Shown here piece by piece: positions 34,791 through 46,803 of a DNA stretch of 64,000 nt. The notes below the pieces were generated by a model that saw nothing but the letters and a program-made list of their open reading frames with translations, ran no database searches and was not told the origin of the DNA. How positions within the stretch are numbered: the first letter of the stretch is position 1; each line of letters starts with the position of its first letter. The stretch is from Adiantum capillus-veneris. Taxonomy: Eukaryota; Streptophyta; Polypodiopsida; Polypodiales; Pteridaceae. The stretch spans positions 109,703,977 through 109,767,976 of the forward strand of contig CM043949.1 in the NCBI GenBank assembly GCA_014529385.2, written 5' to 3'. The translations under genes and the position numbers were made by a program.

Positions 34791-35953
34791 TGTTGGGACT
34801 AAACAAATCCTCCCTTTAAAGTTTGGTTGTTAGGATGGTTACACTATGAGGATTTACTTTCTTTAGCTGTTACAATCTGCATACTACAAAGCTAAGAGCA
34901 TCATGATTAAGGTCTACATGCATATGCAGACACACCTTCCCTTTCTTCTATTTCTCTATTTGCAATGTTAAAGAAAACATCAATGCATATACTATTCCAT
35001 TTGTAGGAGCCAATGTAAAAACTTCCTCTCATGCCAGTGGACACCCGACTCCACAAGCATGAATGGTTTTGAATGCTTCTCTCTCTACACAAGTCGAATC
35101 CACCATCATGATGCAACTTCAATAGCTATAGCTCATCCTAATCCTACCTATCCTCACCTCACCACACCCTTCTCCTATATGATGCATCTACTCTTTTTTC
35201 GTGTTTGCCCATGACTTGCCTCCTTTGCACTTAAGGAATTGGGTCTCTTCAAACTACAATGGTAGTGCAACCGTAGTGGGCACCTCAAATTGTAGCCTTC
35301 TACATGCGATTCATGCCTCATGTATAACTTCAACACATGCAAATCTCCTCTAACTACAGTCACACCCCTTTCATCTTTGTGGTGATTTCCAAAGGTTCTT
35401 TGTTGTAGTGTTACCCTCTTTGCGGCATTCACATGCATATTTGTCCCCCATGTTGTTGCTATTGCCTTCCACCTTGAAACCTTGCATTGCTTAAAGCCCC
35501 ACAGATTTAGGGCCCACACCATCCAAGGCGCCCTTCCATATTATCAATGGTAGCAATTTGATCATTGAAAATGTCATGGGCATAAGGGAAACATGGCATG
35601 GTGCTTGTCTGCTTGTTAGATATAGGGCTGCTAGCCCAAGTATTAATGATGATATTGTGGGTGACACTAATCATACATGCAACTTAGTCCATGTTGATCA
35701 TCATCATATGTAGTGGCTCTTCTATGGACCTTAGTTATACATGTGGTGGAATTTGACATTATAGCTGATAGATGGAAAAGGAAGGCTTTGCTTATGGAAT
35801 GTGCAAAAGGATAGCAAGTTTATCGATATTCTATTATTAAAGAGTTGTTATGAGCAACTAACAATTTATGTCTAGATGAATAGTTTGCAATCATTTTGAG
35901 CATTGAGAAAATATATAAATAAATAAGTGAAAGATGAAAATTCTCACTCTTGC
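34791..35953 (+). repeat. Copia-type 3' LTR start and unassigned DNA
   Basis: The LTR begins TGTTGGGACTAAAC at 34791. Its end is not visible. The rest, up to element C, contains no gene I can support. Confidence 0.35.
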
Positions 35954-36612
35954 TGTCACAAACTGATGACGTGTCAAAGCCTTGAAGAATGGAGCCAACT
36001 TGCAGATCCCGGTCGAGGGGCCTAAACTCTAAAATGAACAAGTTACAGAAGAAGAAGTCCTACCAACTTATACCCCGTCCAATGGGGCCCATGTGACATA
36101 AAGGGATTAAAATAAAGCAGGACCCACACACATCAAGACTTGCACAAAAATTGATGACATGGCAGCTGTATGGATGCTTCGGATTTTCCATTGGGTGATG
36201 ATGTGGCAAATTTCCACAAAACGCACTAAGAGTGCTAACGTGGCAGTTGTACGGAATTCCGTGATTTATGCTGGCAACTTTTTGGCATGGCTTTTGGACC
36301 AGAAGCTTTTATGTTTGAAGGCTTTTCATGTAAACTACTTTTGGGACCTAGGTCCTTTAAATATGAGGCCATGGGCTCATTCTCTGGCATGCTTCCTAGA
36401 GAAGGTACAGAGTCTCGAGTATCGGCTTGTACTGTGTTGATGCAATATAAAGAAATACCAAAAGGGGCACCAAGGTTTGGGGACAATACTCTTTGGGGTG
36501 AAAATTTTGCTACACCGTGTTGCGTGTCGTGCTCTCTCTCTTTTAGTTCATTTGTTATTAAAGTGCTAAAAGTTTGTTTAGTCTGTTCTTTTCTATTGGC
36601 ACATGGTGCCCA
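35954..36612 (+). repeat. 5' LTR of element C
   Basis: Starts TGTCACAAACTGATGACG. TTTAAATATG near 36356 may be the TATA region, with the family landmark ATAAAGAAATACCAAAAGG at about 36447. Homology to the 3' LTR stops after GTGCCC. Confidence 0.8.
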
Positions 36613-37299
36613 TAGAAAAGAACAGAGCATTAGGCGTGTGCTTTTCTGAAAGTATACCGGTCCTACAACTATTGGAGTTTTCTTGGAAGAATCCTCGTGC
36701 TCCGACCCCGTTGGACTTTTATTTGAAGAATCCTCGTGCTCCGACCCCGAATATAATAGCCTCTCCCACCCTTACTTCATCACGCATTGGGCGCGCTCCC
36801 ATCTTCACCGCTCATGTCTTACAGGGGATAAGCCATAAAGAACCCAAGACACAGCGTTCATGGATTCAACAGAATATTTGCAATTTCTTATCAACGAGCT
36901 TCACGATATTCTTTCACGGCATCCTCCGTAGAATCTTTCGATGCTGCAAAGTTTTCAACAATTTTTGAATTACATGTTACCCCCTCTGATGCCACAGGTG
37001 GTGCCTCCTCCTTCGGCACCAGAAAGTACGAGAGCTTGCAACCGGCAATCTTCCCAGCCGTCTGTTCTGATCAAGGGAGTCTTCAGGAATATGGTGCAAC
37101 CATCTGACCCTGATCCAGTGCAACCACCTTTTCCACCGCCATTGCCCCTACCTCCACCACCACCACACAATAGTTGGAGCCCATATGGATACCCTTATTA
37201 TCCATACCCAGGATATGTGCCTAACCAACCCAAGATTTCAAGGATGGCGGCATGATAGTCAGATTTTTCACTTTTCTCGAGGTGAAAGATCGGAAGAAA

Positions 37300-37925
37300 G
37301 AATTGGAGTTCCTACAGCAATTCGACAACATCTATGCTTTGGGGAACTATACAAAAGAATCCAAGATTTCTTAAAGATAATGCTATGCAATGGTGGAGTT
37401 CAATCGTGACACAATTGCATGCTCCAAGGACTTGGCAAGATTTCAAGACAGTTTTTGCACGCAATTACATGACTTCTATGTTTGAAGTCCGGATTTTGGC
37501 AAAGTGGGGCAACTTGAAAATGCTTGCCACCAAAAGCATGGACGACTATAACCAAAGGTTTCTCAATGTGTACCTTCCGGTGTTCTTCTTTAAGTTCATT
37601 TCCTTGGAGGACCAGTGCGAGCGCTACACCATTGGACTACCATCACCATTGTAGGAATATTGTCTTTCCAAGCAAGTCTCTACCATGCAAGAGCTTATGT
37701 ACCATGCTACAGTTGGCCTGATGAAGGGAAATCTAGAGTTTACCAGTGAAGAACCTCCAGCCACTAACCACAACTCTCACCAACAAAGAACAAATTCTTG
37801 AGAGTCTCATGAAAGCCAACCACAAAGGCTTCGTTTGACACCTCAACAACGAGATACCTTACTACAAGAATGCCGAGGTTTTGGATGCTTTCAAACAAGA
37901 CATAACTATTTTGGTTGTCCCAACG
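37300..37925 (+). pseudogene. gag of element C
   Basis: Read from 37334, the second half of a Ty3 gag is visible: NAMQWWSSIVTQLHAPRTWQ, DFKTVFARNYM, then SMDDYNQRFLNV and a Cys/His motif near 37866-37925 (CFQTRHNYFGC, C-x4-H-x4-C, with the first Cys spacing disturbed). A Pro-rich N-terminal part lies upstream (36941-37255: PPFPPPLPLPPPPP). Frameshifts and stops separate the pieces. gag would form the particle that packages the RNA. Confidence 0.7.
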
Positions 37926-38099
37926 CACTGACAGACTAGCGGAGCCGATGCTCGCACCAACGGTCGACAAAAACCCAAGACCATCTCCAGCCAAACGAGC
38001 TAAACCGGCCATTGGATTAGTACCTGACATCTATGGCATATGCCTTGAGAGTACAAATAAATTGTGTCGAGCATATGGCAAAGTCAACGGTTTGAAAGC

Positions 38100-38400
38100 C
38101 CTAATTTTCTTTGACCCAAGAGATACAGATACTTCATCCATCCTGAATTCTTGAAGCAAATGCACTTTGATTATGATGTAGAGGGTGAAGAAATTGAAGC
38201 TGAGCTAGCCACATGGCAAACTCAGAAAGTGGTACCGCTCCTTGGTGCTCTTCCAGTGATTATCCAAGATTATCATGGAAAATCCAATTTCCACATTATG
38301 AAGTTGGGCAACTGTGACGTTCTCTTGGGCATGCCTTGGCATGACAAGAATGATGCCACTCTCTAGGTTCGGAACTGAACCATCATCGTGATGCAGAAGG
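38100..38400 (+). pseudogene. Retropepsin-like protease remnant of element C
   Basis: The reading VIIQDYHGKSNFHIMKLGNC, then DVLLGMPWHDKNDATL, is the C-terminal half of a Ty3 aspartic protease (...CDVLLGMPWL...). The catalytic DSG/DTG part upstream is decayed; around 38097-38150 only a D-T-D-T-S string is seen. TAG and TGA stops follow at once. No RT follows. Confidence 0.65.
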
Positions 38401-38659
38401 GCAAGTCAGTTATCCTCAAAGTTTGATTTTCTGAACAAAACCCAAAATGAACTATCTAGTTGTTTTTATAGTTAGATACTTTTGAACTTTGTTTGAGAAA
38501 GTATTGTTTGAAACTTTGTTTGAAATGGATGGTATCTATTTTGAACCTATCTTGGTGCCGATTTGAATTGTTTGACTCTGGTTTTTATACTGGTTTCAAT
38601 GATTTGTGATTTTACTTCCGGGTGGAGTAGTGAGAAATGATGTTTGAGAATGCTTGTTC

Positions 38660-38945
38660 ATACTCATGGCCCGGACCCTTGTGGTTATTTGCGGGGGGAG
38701 TATTAAATGATTGAAAAGTGCTGTTTGTACTCATGGCCCGGACCCTTGTGGTTATTTACGAGTGGTTACTCTTAGTACCTCCAAAAACGACGCAGGCTGC
38801 TGTCTGGGGGGCATTTAGTTGTAAAAGGCATCTATATCTCATGGCCCAGACCTTTTTAGGCTATTTGCGGGAGGAGTGATAAGGGAGTCGTTGAACAGCT
38901 CATGGATCGGACCTGGATGGTTATTTGTTGGGGGGGTGTTCATCG
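38660..38945 (+). repeat. Four imperfect ~40-bp repeats in the C 3' region
   Basis: Copies begin at about 38664, 38731, 38838 and 38901 with CTCATGGCCCGGACC(C) and run through GGTTATTTGCGGGGGGAGT, each ending in or near a purine-rich run. The same repeats, reversed, are seen in D at about 9290-9380. Confidence 0.75.
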
Positions 38946-39314
38946 GTGGCTTTGTGTTTCTATGTCTTGTAACATGCATATGTAAGCATTTGTGTTGCAT
39001 TGCAATGTGCCATCTGTTGAATGTTCCTAATTGGATGAGATTGCTTGGGCATGTAAGTTTAGTGCATCAAGATACCCGTGGAAGATCAATGCGATCTAAG
39101 TGTGATGGCTAATTTTACTACACCGGAATATCAAGAGTTCCAATCTCGACAAAAGGAGAAGCCACTCCTTGATTAAAAGAGCCAAAAGGAGAAGCCAACT
39201 CCTTAACAAAAAAAAGAGAGCAAATTCATTGTCCCTCGGAATGACCCTCGAAAATTTTTGAGCTAACTTGAGTTGTTTTGCAGATATGTTGTAATCGTGG
39301 ACGATTACTTTCTT

Positions 39315-39327
39315 CAAGAGGGGGGGA
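39315..39327 (+). other. Polypurine tract of element C
   Basis: A CAAGAGGGGGGGAA run directly before the (slightly truncated) 3' LTR. Confidence 0.75.
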
Positions 39328-39968
39328 ATGGAGCCAACTTGCAGATCCCGGGCGAGGGGTCTAAATCCTAAAAAGAACAAGTAACATAAGAAGAAGTCCT
39401 ACCAACTTATGGGGACCCCGTCCGATGGGGCCCGAGTGACATAAAGGAATTAAAATAAAGCAGGACCCCCCCACACACACACACACATCAAAACTTGTGC
39501 AAAAAATGATAACTTGGAAGCTGTACGGATGCTCTGAATTTTTTGCTGGGTGATGACATGGCAAATTTTTGCAAAACGCGCTGACAGTGCTGACGTGGCA
39601 GTTGTACGGAATTTTGTGAATTACGTTGGTAACTTTTTGGCTTTGATTTTGGACCAAAAGCTTTTGAGTTTGAAGGCTTTTCATGTAAACTGCTTTGGGG
39701 CCTAGGGCCTTTCCCCCATTGGCTCATTCTCTGGCATGCTTCCTAGAGAAGGTACAAAGTCTGGAGTACCTGCTTGTACTATGTTGATGCAATATAAAGA
39801 TATACCAAAAGGAGCACCAAGATTTGTGGCCAATACTCTCTGGGGTGGAATTTTGCCACTCCGTGTCGCCTGTCGTGCTCTCTCTCTTTCAGTTCAGCTG
39901 TTATTGAAGTGCTAAAAGTTTGTTCAGTCTGTTCTTTTCTATAGGCACGTGGTGCCCGTCTTGTGACA
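39328..39968 (+). repeat. 3' LTR of element C
   Basis: Matches 35990-36612. The first ~35 bases of the 5' LTR (TGTCACAAACTG...) are missing between the polypurine tract and TGGAGCCAAC. It ends GTCTTGTGACA, complementary to the family start TGTCAC. Confidence 0.75.
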
Positions 39969-40067
39969 CTTATGATGGGGGAAGATTGCACCCCATGCTC
40001 TGTGTTCCTCTTCTCTTCTTCTTCTCCATGCATATGTAGCACTCTCCTCTAGGACTTGCTCTTGTGC

Positions 40068-40110
40068 TCTCTCTCTCTCTCTCTCGTTCTCTCTCTCTCC
40101 CTCTCTCTCT

Positions 40111-40144
<34 letters not shown>
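40068..40144. repeat. Compound (CT)n(CA)n microsatellite
   Basis: An interrupted CT tract followed by a CA tract. Confidence 0.9.
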
Positions 40145-40146
<2 letters not shown>

Positions 40147-40264
40147 GATCATAACCGCTCTTAATTGTGTGCACATGCAATTTGCCAGGTAGATCTATTG
40201 TTTTTATCACTCATCACATGTTATTTCTAAATTTTGTAGCCACCACATGCTCCTGTTTGTGCCA

Positions 40265-40281
40265 TGGTATCAGAGCCATGG
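40265..40281 (+). other. Primer-binding site of a further LTR element
   Basis: TGGTATCAGAGCCATGG, a full match to the plant initiator-Met primer consensus, directly follows TGTGCCA. An LTR therefore ends at about 40264, and element C may have inserted into it. No coding sequence is recognised downstream. Confidence 0.65.
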
Positions 40282-42121
40282 CTACAATCTTGGAAACAAA
40301 CAATCATAGACATCCAAGGCTCGGTATCTGAGCGAGATGCATGATTCATGTTTCAGAAATACGGATGTCTACGACTATGTACCAAAGCTAAGTGCAATTA
40401 CACAATTCTATTTCGCTTTATCAAATTTTATTGTTTTATTCCTTTTTATGAGCATATTTCTTGATAATTAAGAGTAATCCCTCATCAAATTGAGATGAGC
40501 ATAAGTGATATGAGTAAGATAAGTAGAATCATGATATTTTATGCTATAGAAATGATATGAATATGCATGATGTGGTGAGTAATTCAAGACTTTTTTTACC
40601 CGACGAGGGTAATCTCTTTGTAAGTGTGAAGAGAAGGTTAGTGTATACAAGTGCAAGATGATCAAGGTGTGGTAGGAAATAAATTTAACCATTCATGAGA
40701 AAGAAGAAGGAGATGAAGAAGAATCAACAAAATTTTAAACATTGTAGAGACAATCCTGAGAGGCCTCAAAGATCTATCCGACGAGGCTAAAAAGGCACAT
40801 GAGTTTATCCATGAGGCTACTTTGACAAAGCATCCTGATGGTTCAAGCACTAGGAGGTACATGGGTGAATATGAAAAAGTAATGTAGTGTATTGTAATAG
40901 GATTTTCATGAAATAGAGTTATGCTAGGTAGCTCATTTTGGCCTCTTTATATTTATAGACTAGATGAGTTGATATGAAGTATACCTTTCTACGAACATAA
41001 GAAGATGTGCCAAGAAAGCAAATTTTTGGGCGATTGTTGTATTGCCTTAAGAAAAGCATCCCTTGGTGTGGTATAGTTGACACAATTGATATTAAATTGC
41101 ATATTTATTAATTAAAAACACCCAAATGATGTCATATGTGTTCAATTCTATATATAATGCTAGGCCAAAATATGTTCATCCAGTATTTGTTATGTAAGTG
41201 ACAAAAAAGAATAGTTTTGATTGCTTACGATCTCTTGTGCTTGCTAAAAAGACTTCAAGACTCCCCATAAGCACATAAATTTAGCACTTTCAAGATCCCT
41301 GAATTGTATTCTTATAAATCTACAACCCCTTTTTGTTTCTCTTTAGCATGAGGTGCTCTTTCTAATGTTGCTCAGTTTTGTGATTGCTCGGGAAGGTTTG
41401 CTTGAGATTTGAGAGTCCTCCTGCTAATCTAGGACAAAGAAGATGCCAATCCCTTGGCACTGCAGCCACTTTCCATCAAAAGGTGTCATCCATTGTTGCA
41501 TTGTGCTAGTAGGCACCACCATCGCCCCATTTTTCATTAGTGAGAGCATCTTGAGAATTGGCAATGCTATTTTGAGGCATAAATGCTAGAGCATTCAAGT
41601 CCATATCGAGCAGCTTGGGTGCTGACAACTCGTCAATACATGAGATTTTTTTTTAATAAATTGGTTTTATTAAGCCCTTCTAAGGGGCTCATCATGCACA
41701 TAGTGTGCACATCTCGCTCTCACAAATCAAGAAGTTTTTCTTCCTGAGGCCAATATCAAAACCCTTTGAAGTCATTAGAGAGGATTCACAAAGCCTCAAA
41801 GAAAATTTGAATTCAAGAAGGCTTTAAACAAGACACTTGGTCCCTTGGGGTAATACCAAGCATACAACAAGTTGATCCGGAAAACCGTTGTCATCATTGG
41901 TTTTTATCTTAGGTTTCAAATCACATCTAGCATGTTGTTGCATGTCTTTATGAAGCATCAAATAAATCATGGTTTTGCATCAAGAGACAGAATGGGCATT
42001 GGTTTGAGGGGAGGATATGCAAACAAATATTGTGAAGGAGTTAAAGACAAACAAGAGGAAGAAGACAAAGGTGGCAATAAATTTTAAATATTTGTACCTT
42101 CTCTAGTTTAAGGGAAGGTTT
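40282..42121. other. Unannotated decayed DNA
   Basis: Probably internal DNA of the element primed at 40265. A T-run followed by AATAAATTGG at 41647-41665 may be a reversed transcript end. No gene supported. Confidence 0.3.
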
Positions 42122-42240
42122 TGTCATCCTATGTGGATAATGTCATCTTGTGTGGATAATGTTATCCTTTGTGGATAGTGTCATCATGTGTGGATGTTGT
42201 CATCCTTAGTGGATAATGTATTGTCATCCTAAGTGGATAT
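42122..42240 (+). repeat. 19-bp minisatellite, six units
   Basis: Units TGTCATCCTATGTGGATAA start at 42122, 42141, 42160, 42179, 42198 and 42222 (the fifth unit is 24 bp). It lies just upstream of a copia-type LTR. Confidence 0.9.
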
Positions 42241-42282
42241 TGAATTATGTCTTTAGTGTGGTCCAAACACCAAAGGAAGGGT

Positions 42283-42560
42283 TGTTGGGGTGGGGCTTTG
42301 TCCCATGCTTGTGCTCCTTTGTAAGAACCTACTCTAGTCTACTAGGACGCATTTTTGCATGAAGGGTGTGTAACCCATGTGGTAGCATGTGCTACTTTCC
42401 ACCTAGGATTGACGACACAGTATGTGATGTATCTAGGCTGATGTCACCCATGAGGTCAGCCTTTGTAGGCCTATATAAGAGTTTTGTGCTTCTTCAATTC
42501 AAGAGTTCAGTTAATGCAGTTTTAGTTCACTTTGAGTCTACATTTCTCTCTTTTCTCTTT

Positions 42561-42608
<48 letters not shown>

Positions 42609-42634
42609 TTGAAATTGTTTTTCTATTGCATTCA
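42283..42634 (+). repeat. Copia-type 3' LTR
   Basis: A purine run (CCAAAGGAAGGG) precedes TGTTGGGGTGGGGC. A TATA box CCTATATAAGAG lies at about 42470, with a (CT)n tract (42566-42604) near the end. The right end (GCATTCA) is a guess. Confidence 0.5.
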
Positions 42635-44149
42635 ATGAAAAAGAGTTGTGGTATGTTTAGTGCCTGGCTATCTACAATATGGAAATCACTTAGCCTTGTG
42701 TTGGTGTGTGATGTGAATGCTTATATTTTTACCGATCACTTCTGTTTGTGTGGATTGGGTATTATTGAGTTTCCTATCCTAAAGTGTTACATTATGGAGC
42801 TTACTGAGCTAAACACGATTGCTCAAGTTGGTGTTGTACTAGTGTTGTTTATCAAAACATATATAACTTGTTTCTTTTCTTCATTTTTCCATGAATGGTT
42901 GCAGCATTGTTAATTTATTAAAAGATTTTGGAATGATGTAAATCTGATGACTACTATGTTTGAAAAAATATTGAGATACAATATCAATTTTAATCTCTAA
43001 CTTTTGTGATAACTTGCATATTTTAGTTTGATAATTTTTTAGTTGTAATCCTCTGAAGAGCGCTGTGAGATTTACGGTTTTGATGATGTAAATGAACGAT
43101 TATCTCATATATTCTACTGCAATATCTTTGGCATAGCTTAGTATTTGGTATAGATGTGTTGGTACCACATTGGAAAGGCCTAAACTATGGGTGTAGATTT
43201 GTTGTTATACTATGCCAGTGATTATTCTAAACATTACCTCTATGTTAATTGGTTTTGGATTTTGCTATAATTGCTGATCTGATAGGCCTCGCATATAGGC
43301 TGTTAGGAACACTACCTCGATATGGATTTGGTTGAGAAAATTGGTGCTCCGCGGGTAAGGGCCAAACTGACTCTGGATATAAACAATCCCATCTTTGATC
43401 TCTCTTTGATACTACTTTGCGGGCTTACTTTTTTGGACTGTCAAAAGGATGTACTAGTTCCTTTTTTTGCTGGAGTTTTTCATCTAGTTGATGTTTCAAG
43501 ACGCACCCTAATTGCATTAGAAATCTGGTGGTAGCATCTGGTGGTAATGTAAAATGATTATATATTGTTAACCAGTAGCACTTCGCAAAATTTACTTTGG
43601 GTCTCCTTCATTTTTTGAATGTGGAAATATTTAGCCGGTCTCTCTCAACTCACCTTGATACGTTTACCCCATGTGACGATAAGGCTTTTTTGTCGTATTG
43701 GTAACCTGAACTATTGCCTAAACCTATCAAGAGTTGGTTGGCATTCCTTTTGGTTATTAACCGGGAGTGGACCTCACTAATGGGGTTGGTTGGGGATTAA
43801 AAAGGCATATATAATCCTTGGTTCTACAACTATAAATTCATATGGGATAATACAAACAATGTAGCTTAATGTTTAATATGTTTATTGGGCCTTGAAATCC
43901 ATCAGATTTTTGTGCCTTTATGATGCTTGGTATGGTTTTCTTTCATATTACATGTACTTCATACTTTCACCAAGCTATGCTTGGATTTATTGTTGTGAAA
44001 AGATAATCAGAATGGCATCATCCATTGATAAATGATACTCAATTCAAATGCTGTAGTTGATAATGTTTTGATTTAACTAAACCCTACCAGAAGATTGTCA
44101 AAATCGACTCTTACTTGTTGAAATTTTAGGCTTGCATTTTGAGAACCTG
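42635..44149. other. Unannotated; one possible isolated exon
   Basis: Non-coding apart from 43307-43354, where 48 bases between TTAG and GTAAGG read EHYLDMDLVEKIGAPR without a stop. The bounds look like splice sites, but no neighbouring exon is found and I do not recognise the peptide. Confidence 0.25.
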
Positions 44150-45225
44150 GCTTGGTGCTTTTGGATTTTTTCTGGCCCAAGTTATATGATTGGGTGGGTA
44201 CTTTAACTAGCTGGTTTGATTGATTTTATTGAATGTCTTTACTTGATAGTCCTATGAATGATGAAATGAGATAAGGGTGGATTCATGGTCATTACCCTGG
44301 AGTCTTACTCCCTAACTGACTATCTGGCTTGAACGCAAAAGGGCTTTGCCATATCGTCTAAACACATTGGTTCTCCTCATATGTGCTTTTTGGTTTTTAG
44401 CTTGGGTGATAAACATGTGTTATATTAATAAATCAGAACAGAAATTATTAAAAGATGGATAGTGTACAATGAAAGTCTTGGTAAAATTATTACTACTCAC
44501 TCATTATGTGGAGACTTGGACTATTCTAGGGCTTGGTTCTTTCCTTAGAACACTGATACTAAATTGAGGTTTTTTAAAACACTTTTGGGTGCTGGAATGC
44601 AGACCTGAATAGTGTTTTGTTTTACTACATTGCTTATTGCTGGCATTGGTAGCTGCTAAATGTGTGCATTCTTGGGGTGTAGTATTTTTATTGAAAATCG
44701 AGGGAGAAATTCTCTAATACTAATTCGTGTATTGGGGGGATTTCCATGACCTACATATGTGCTAACCTTCTACTTTCCTACTTTATTTGGATGGCCTCGG
44801 GAAGATTGATGTTCTCTAGCCTTGGTATGAATTGTTGAGACCTACTAGCATGGTTTACCCTCTCAAGTGGTTACAGGTGTTTAGTGAATTTTGAGTAGTA
44901 GTCACGGCTTGATACTTGCTAATATGTATAGGTTTGTAAGCTAGTATATACTGGCTTTTTTCTTAAACTAGGTACGACATTATTAACCCAATGGTTCAGA
45001 TGATATCTTATGGTATTACTCATTCTGGTAGGTTACAGTCATCGAGCTGTGGCTTGTTTAGAAAATATGAAAAGGAGGATGCTTGTTCTTGGTTTGGGTT
45101 ATTAGTTCTATTGATTTACTAGTTTTTTCATACAAACAGTGAATGATTTGGTACTAGTATATTATTTTGCTGACACTAAAACTTAGATACTGCTTGGATT
45201 TAGTGATGACTTGGTGGTTGGCAGC
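44150..45225. repeat. Dispersed direct repeat, copy 1
   Basis: Matches 48075-49150 over its length (for example GATGAAATGAGATAAGG and GGTTCTCCTCATATGTGC), with many substitutions and small gaps. Unknown nature, no coding potential. Confidence 0.75.
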
Positions 45226-46730
45226 AATCTGATGTGTTGGACATAACTTGGGAAGATTCATCCCCGAATTGGATTGACTAGCTTAAATCCCTAGAAGGAC
45301 TAGCTTCTATCTATTAATTGGATACTAATCTATTTGATCTTTTGACTACAACTCTTAATAAAATATGATTTCTTTTTTATGGTTGTCACTGGCATTGATG
45401 TGTGCTGGCATATGAATTTTTGGCATAAACTTCTTTTACCAGCGCTTGAGTACTTGATCTAATAGGATCTTCTTCCAAGATTTCTTGGCTAGGGTAGGTT
45501 GCTCTCATACTAAATGACTTACAAAATATTGACTTTATGTGAAGGCTTTGGCACTCTTGAGTTGTTGACTATTTATTGACTTAATACTACTTGATTGGCT
45601 TTAACTCATTGGAGAACCTAAGTTGTAAACTATACATTGGCTTTCAAAAATGATAATATAAAAGTAATTTACATGAAGCAATACAATAATAGAGATGATC
45701 AAAGGGACTCTACTCTGTGAGTATAACTTGGGACATCAAAATCTTTTACTGACAAATTGTGTCAGACCTTGAATGTTTGACATGGATAACAATGGATGGG
45801 TTCTTTGAAGCCTACCATATGTAGCCAAGTCTAACAAATTTATTGTCTTGACTATATGGATGCACGTGAGAATTCTATCTTGACTTAAAAAGGTTTAGTG
45901 TGCTGCAGTGTGACTCTAAAGATCCCTAATGATTCAATCGGGATGACCTCAACAACTCTACTACTTTTGTATAAAGTCATTATTATGATGCCTCATTCTT
46001 ATTATGTTGTACATAAATGAATCAAAGATTGAGCCAATTTTATACAAATCTTTGTCCAGTTATGTAAAGCTAGTTTCCTTTTGACCGTTATGTTCTTTTG
46101 TGTATATGTATCCAATCTGATACAGCAACACACACATCCTAAACACAAGGCCCTTCGAAACAGCTGGGTGTATTAGGACACTAGATTTAGATTATTCTTT
46201 GTCTATAGGCTTTGACTGATCCACTATCTATAATTCCTAGTTAGGTTGGTAGGTGTTAGGTGGTCTTTCCTTAACTATAGAATGGGTTCCTGCTAACACT
46301 ATTGCATTCTTTTTGCTCAACTAGCTTTAGGTTCAAGTTAATTCAAGTTTACTCACCCATGTTTAATTAAATTAATTCTAATGCTTTCAGAAACATGCTA
46401 CTTTTAAACAGACTGCACATATGAGGTTTTTCCGTGATCTTGAGCAAAAATCATGGAAAACATCCTCTAAAGACTACGAATGACAGCCACACTTTTTTCT
46501 AATGGCTGTCAAAGCCTTAAAACTCCTACTAGAGTACAGCCTTCCTTGAAGACATTATCAAAAATTGTGTTGATAGGACCAGCTTTACTTTCTTCAGAGG
46601 CACTTTGATGTGGCACATCTCCGCTAAGCTTCATTCTTGACTATTTTACTCTTATCGACTTGATGAGGCAGTAGGCCCATACTCAATTGGCCTATTGCCT
46701 TAACATTGAGTATGGTGCTTGGGTAAGGGT

Positions 46731-46732
<2 letters not shown>
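45226..46732. other. Unannotated decayed DNA
   Basis: No gene. Its part at 46085-46145 is homologous to 49148-49210, showing that copy 2 of the direct repeat lost about 860 bp found here. Confidence 0.4.

Positions 46733-46801
<69 letters not shown>
46733..46801. repeat. (AC)n microsatellite
   Basis: About 34 uninterrupted AC units. Confidence 0.95.

Positions 46802-46803
<2 letters not shown>

Larger units (their letters stand above)
35954..39968 (+). mobile_element. Element C: gag-protease-only Ty3-type LTR element
   Basis: 5' LTR 35954-36612, gag remnants 37300-37925, protease remnant 38151-38390, non-coding 3' region with repeated ~40-bp motifs, polypurine tract 39315-39327, 3' LTR about 39329-39968. 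No reverse transcriptase, RNase H or integrase is found between protease and polypurine tract, which leaves under 1 kb for them. It resembles the published class of non-autonomous gag-bearing elements (TR-GAG). Element D is a deleted sibling. Flanking pentamers (CTTGC and CTTAT) match only in part. Confidence 0.8.

Noticed and set aside
37015-37180. Minus-strand Gly-rich protein (36970-37170)
   Set aside because: Antisense of the Pro-rich gag N-terminus of element C.
45224-45285. Terminal exon (CAG then QSDVLDITWEDSSPNWID and stop)
   Set aside because: No matching upstream exon and no known homolog; splice-like ends alone are not enough.
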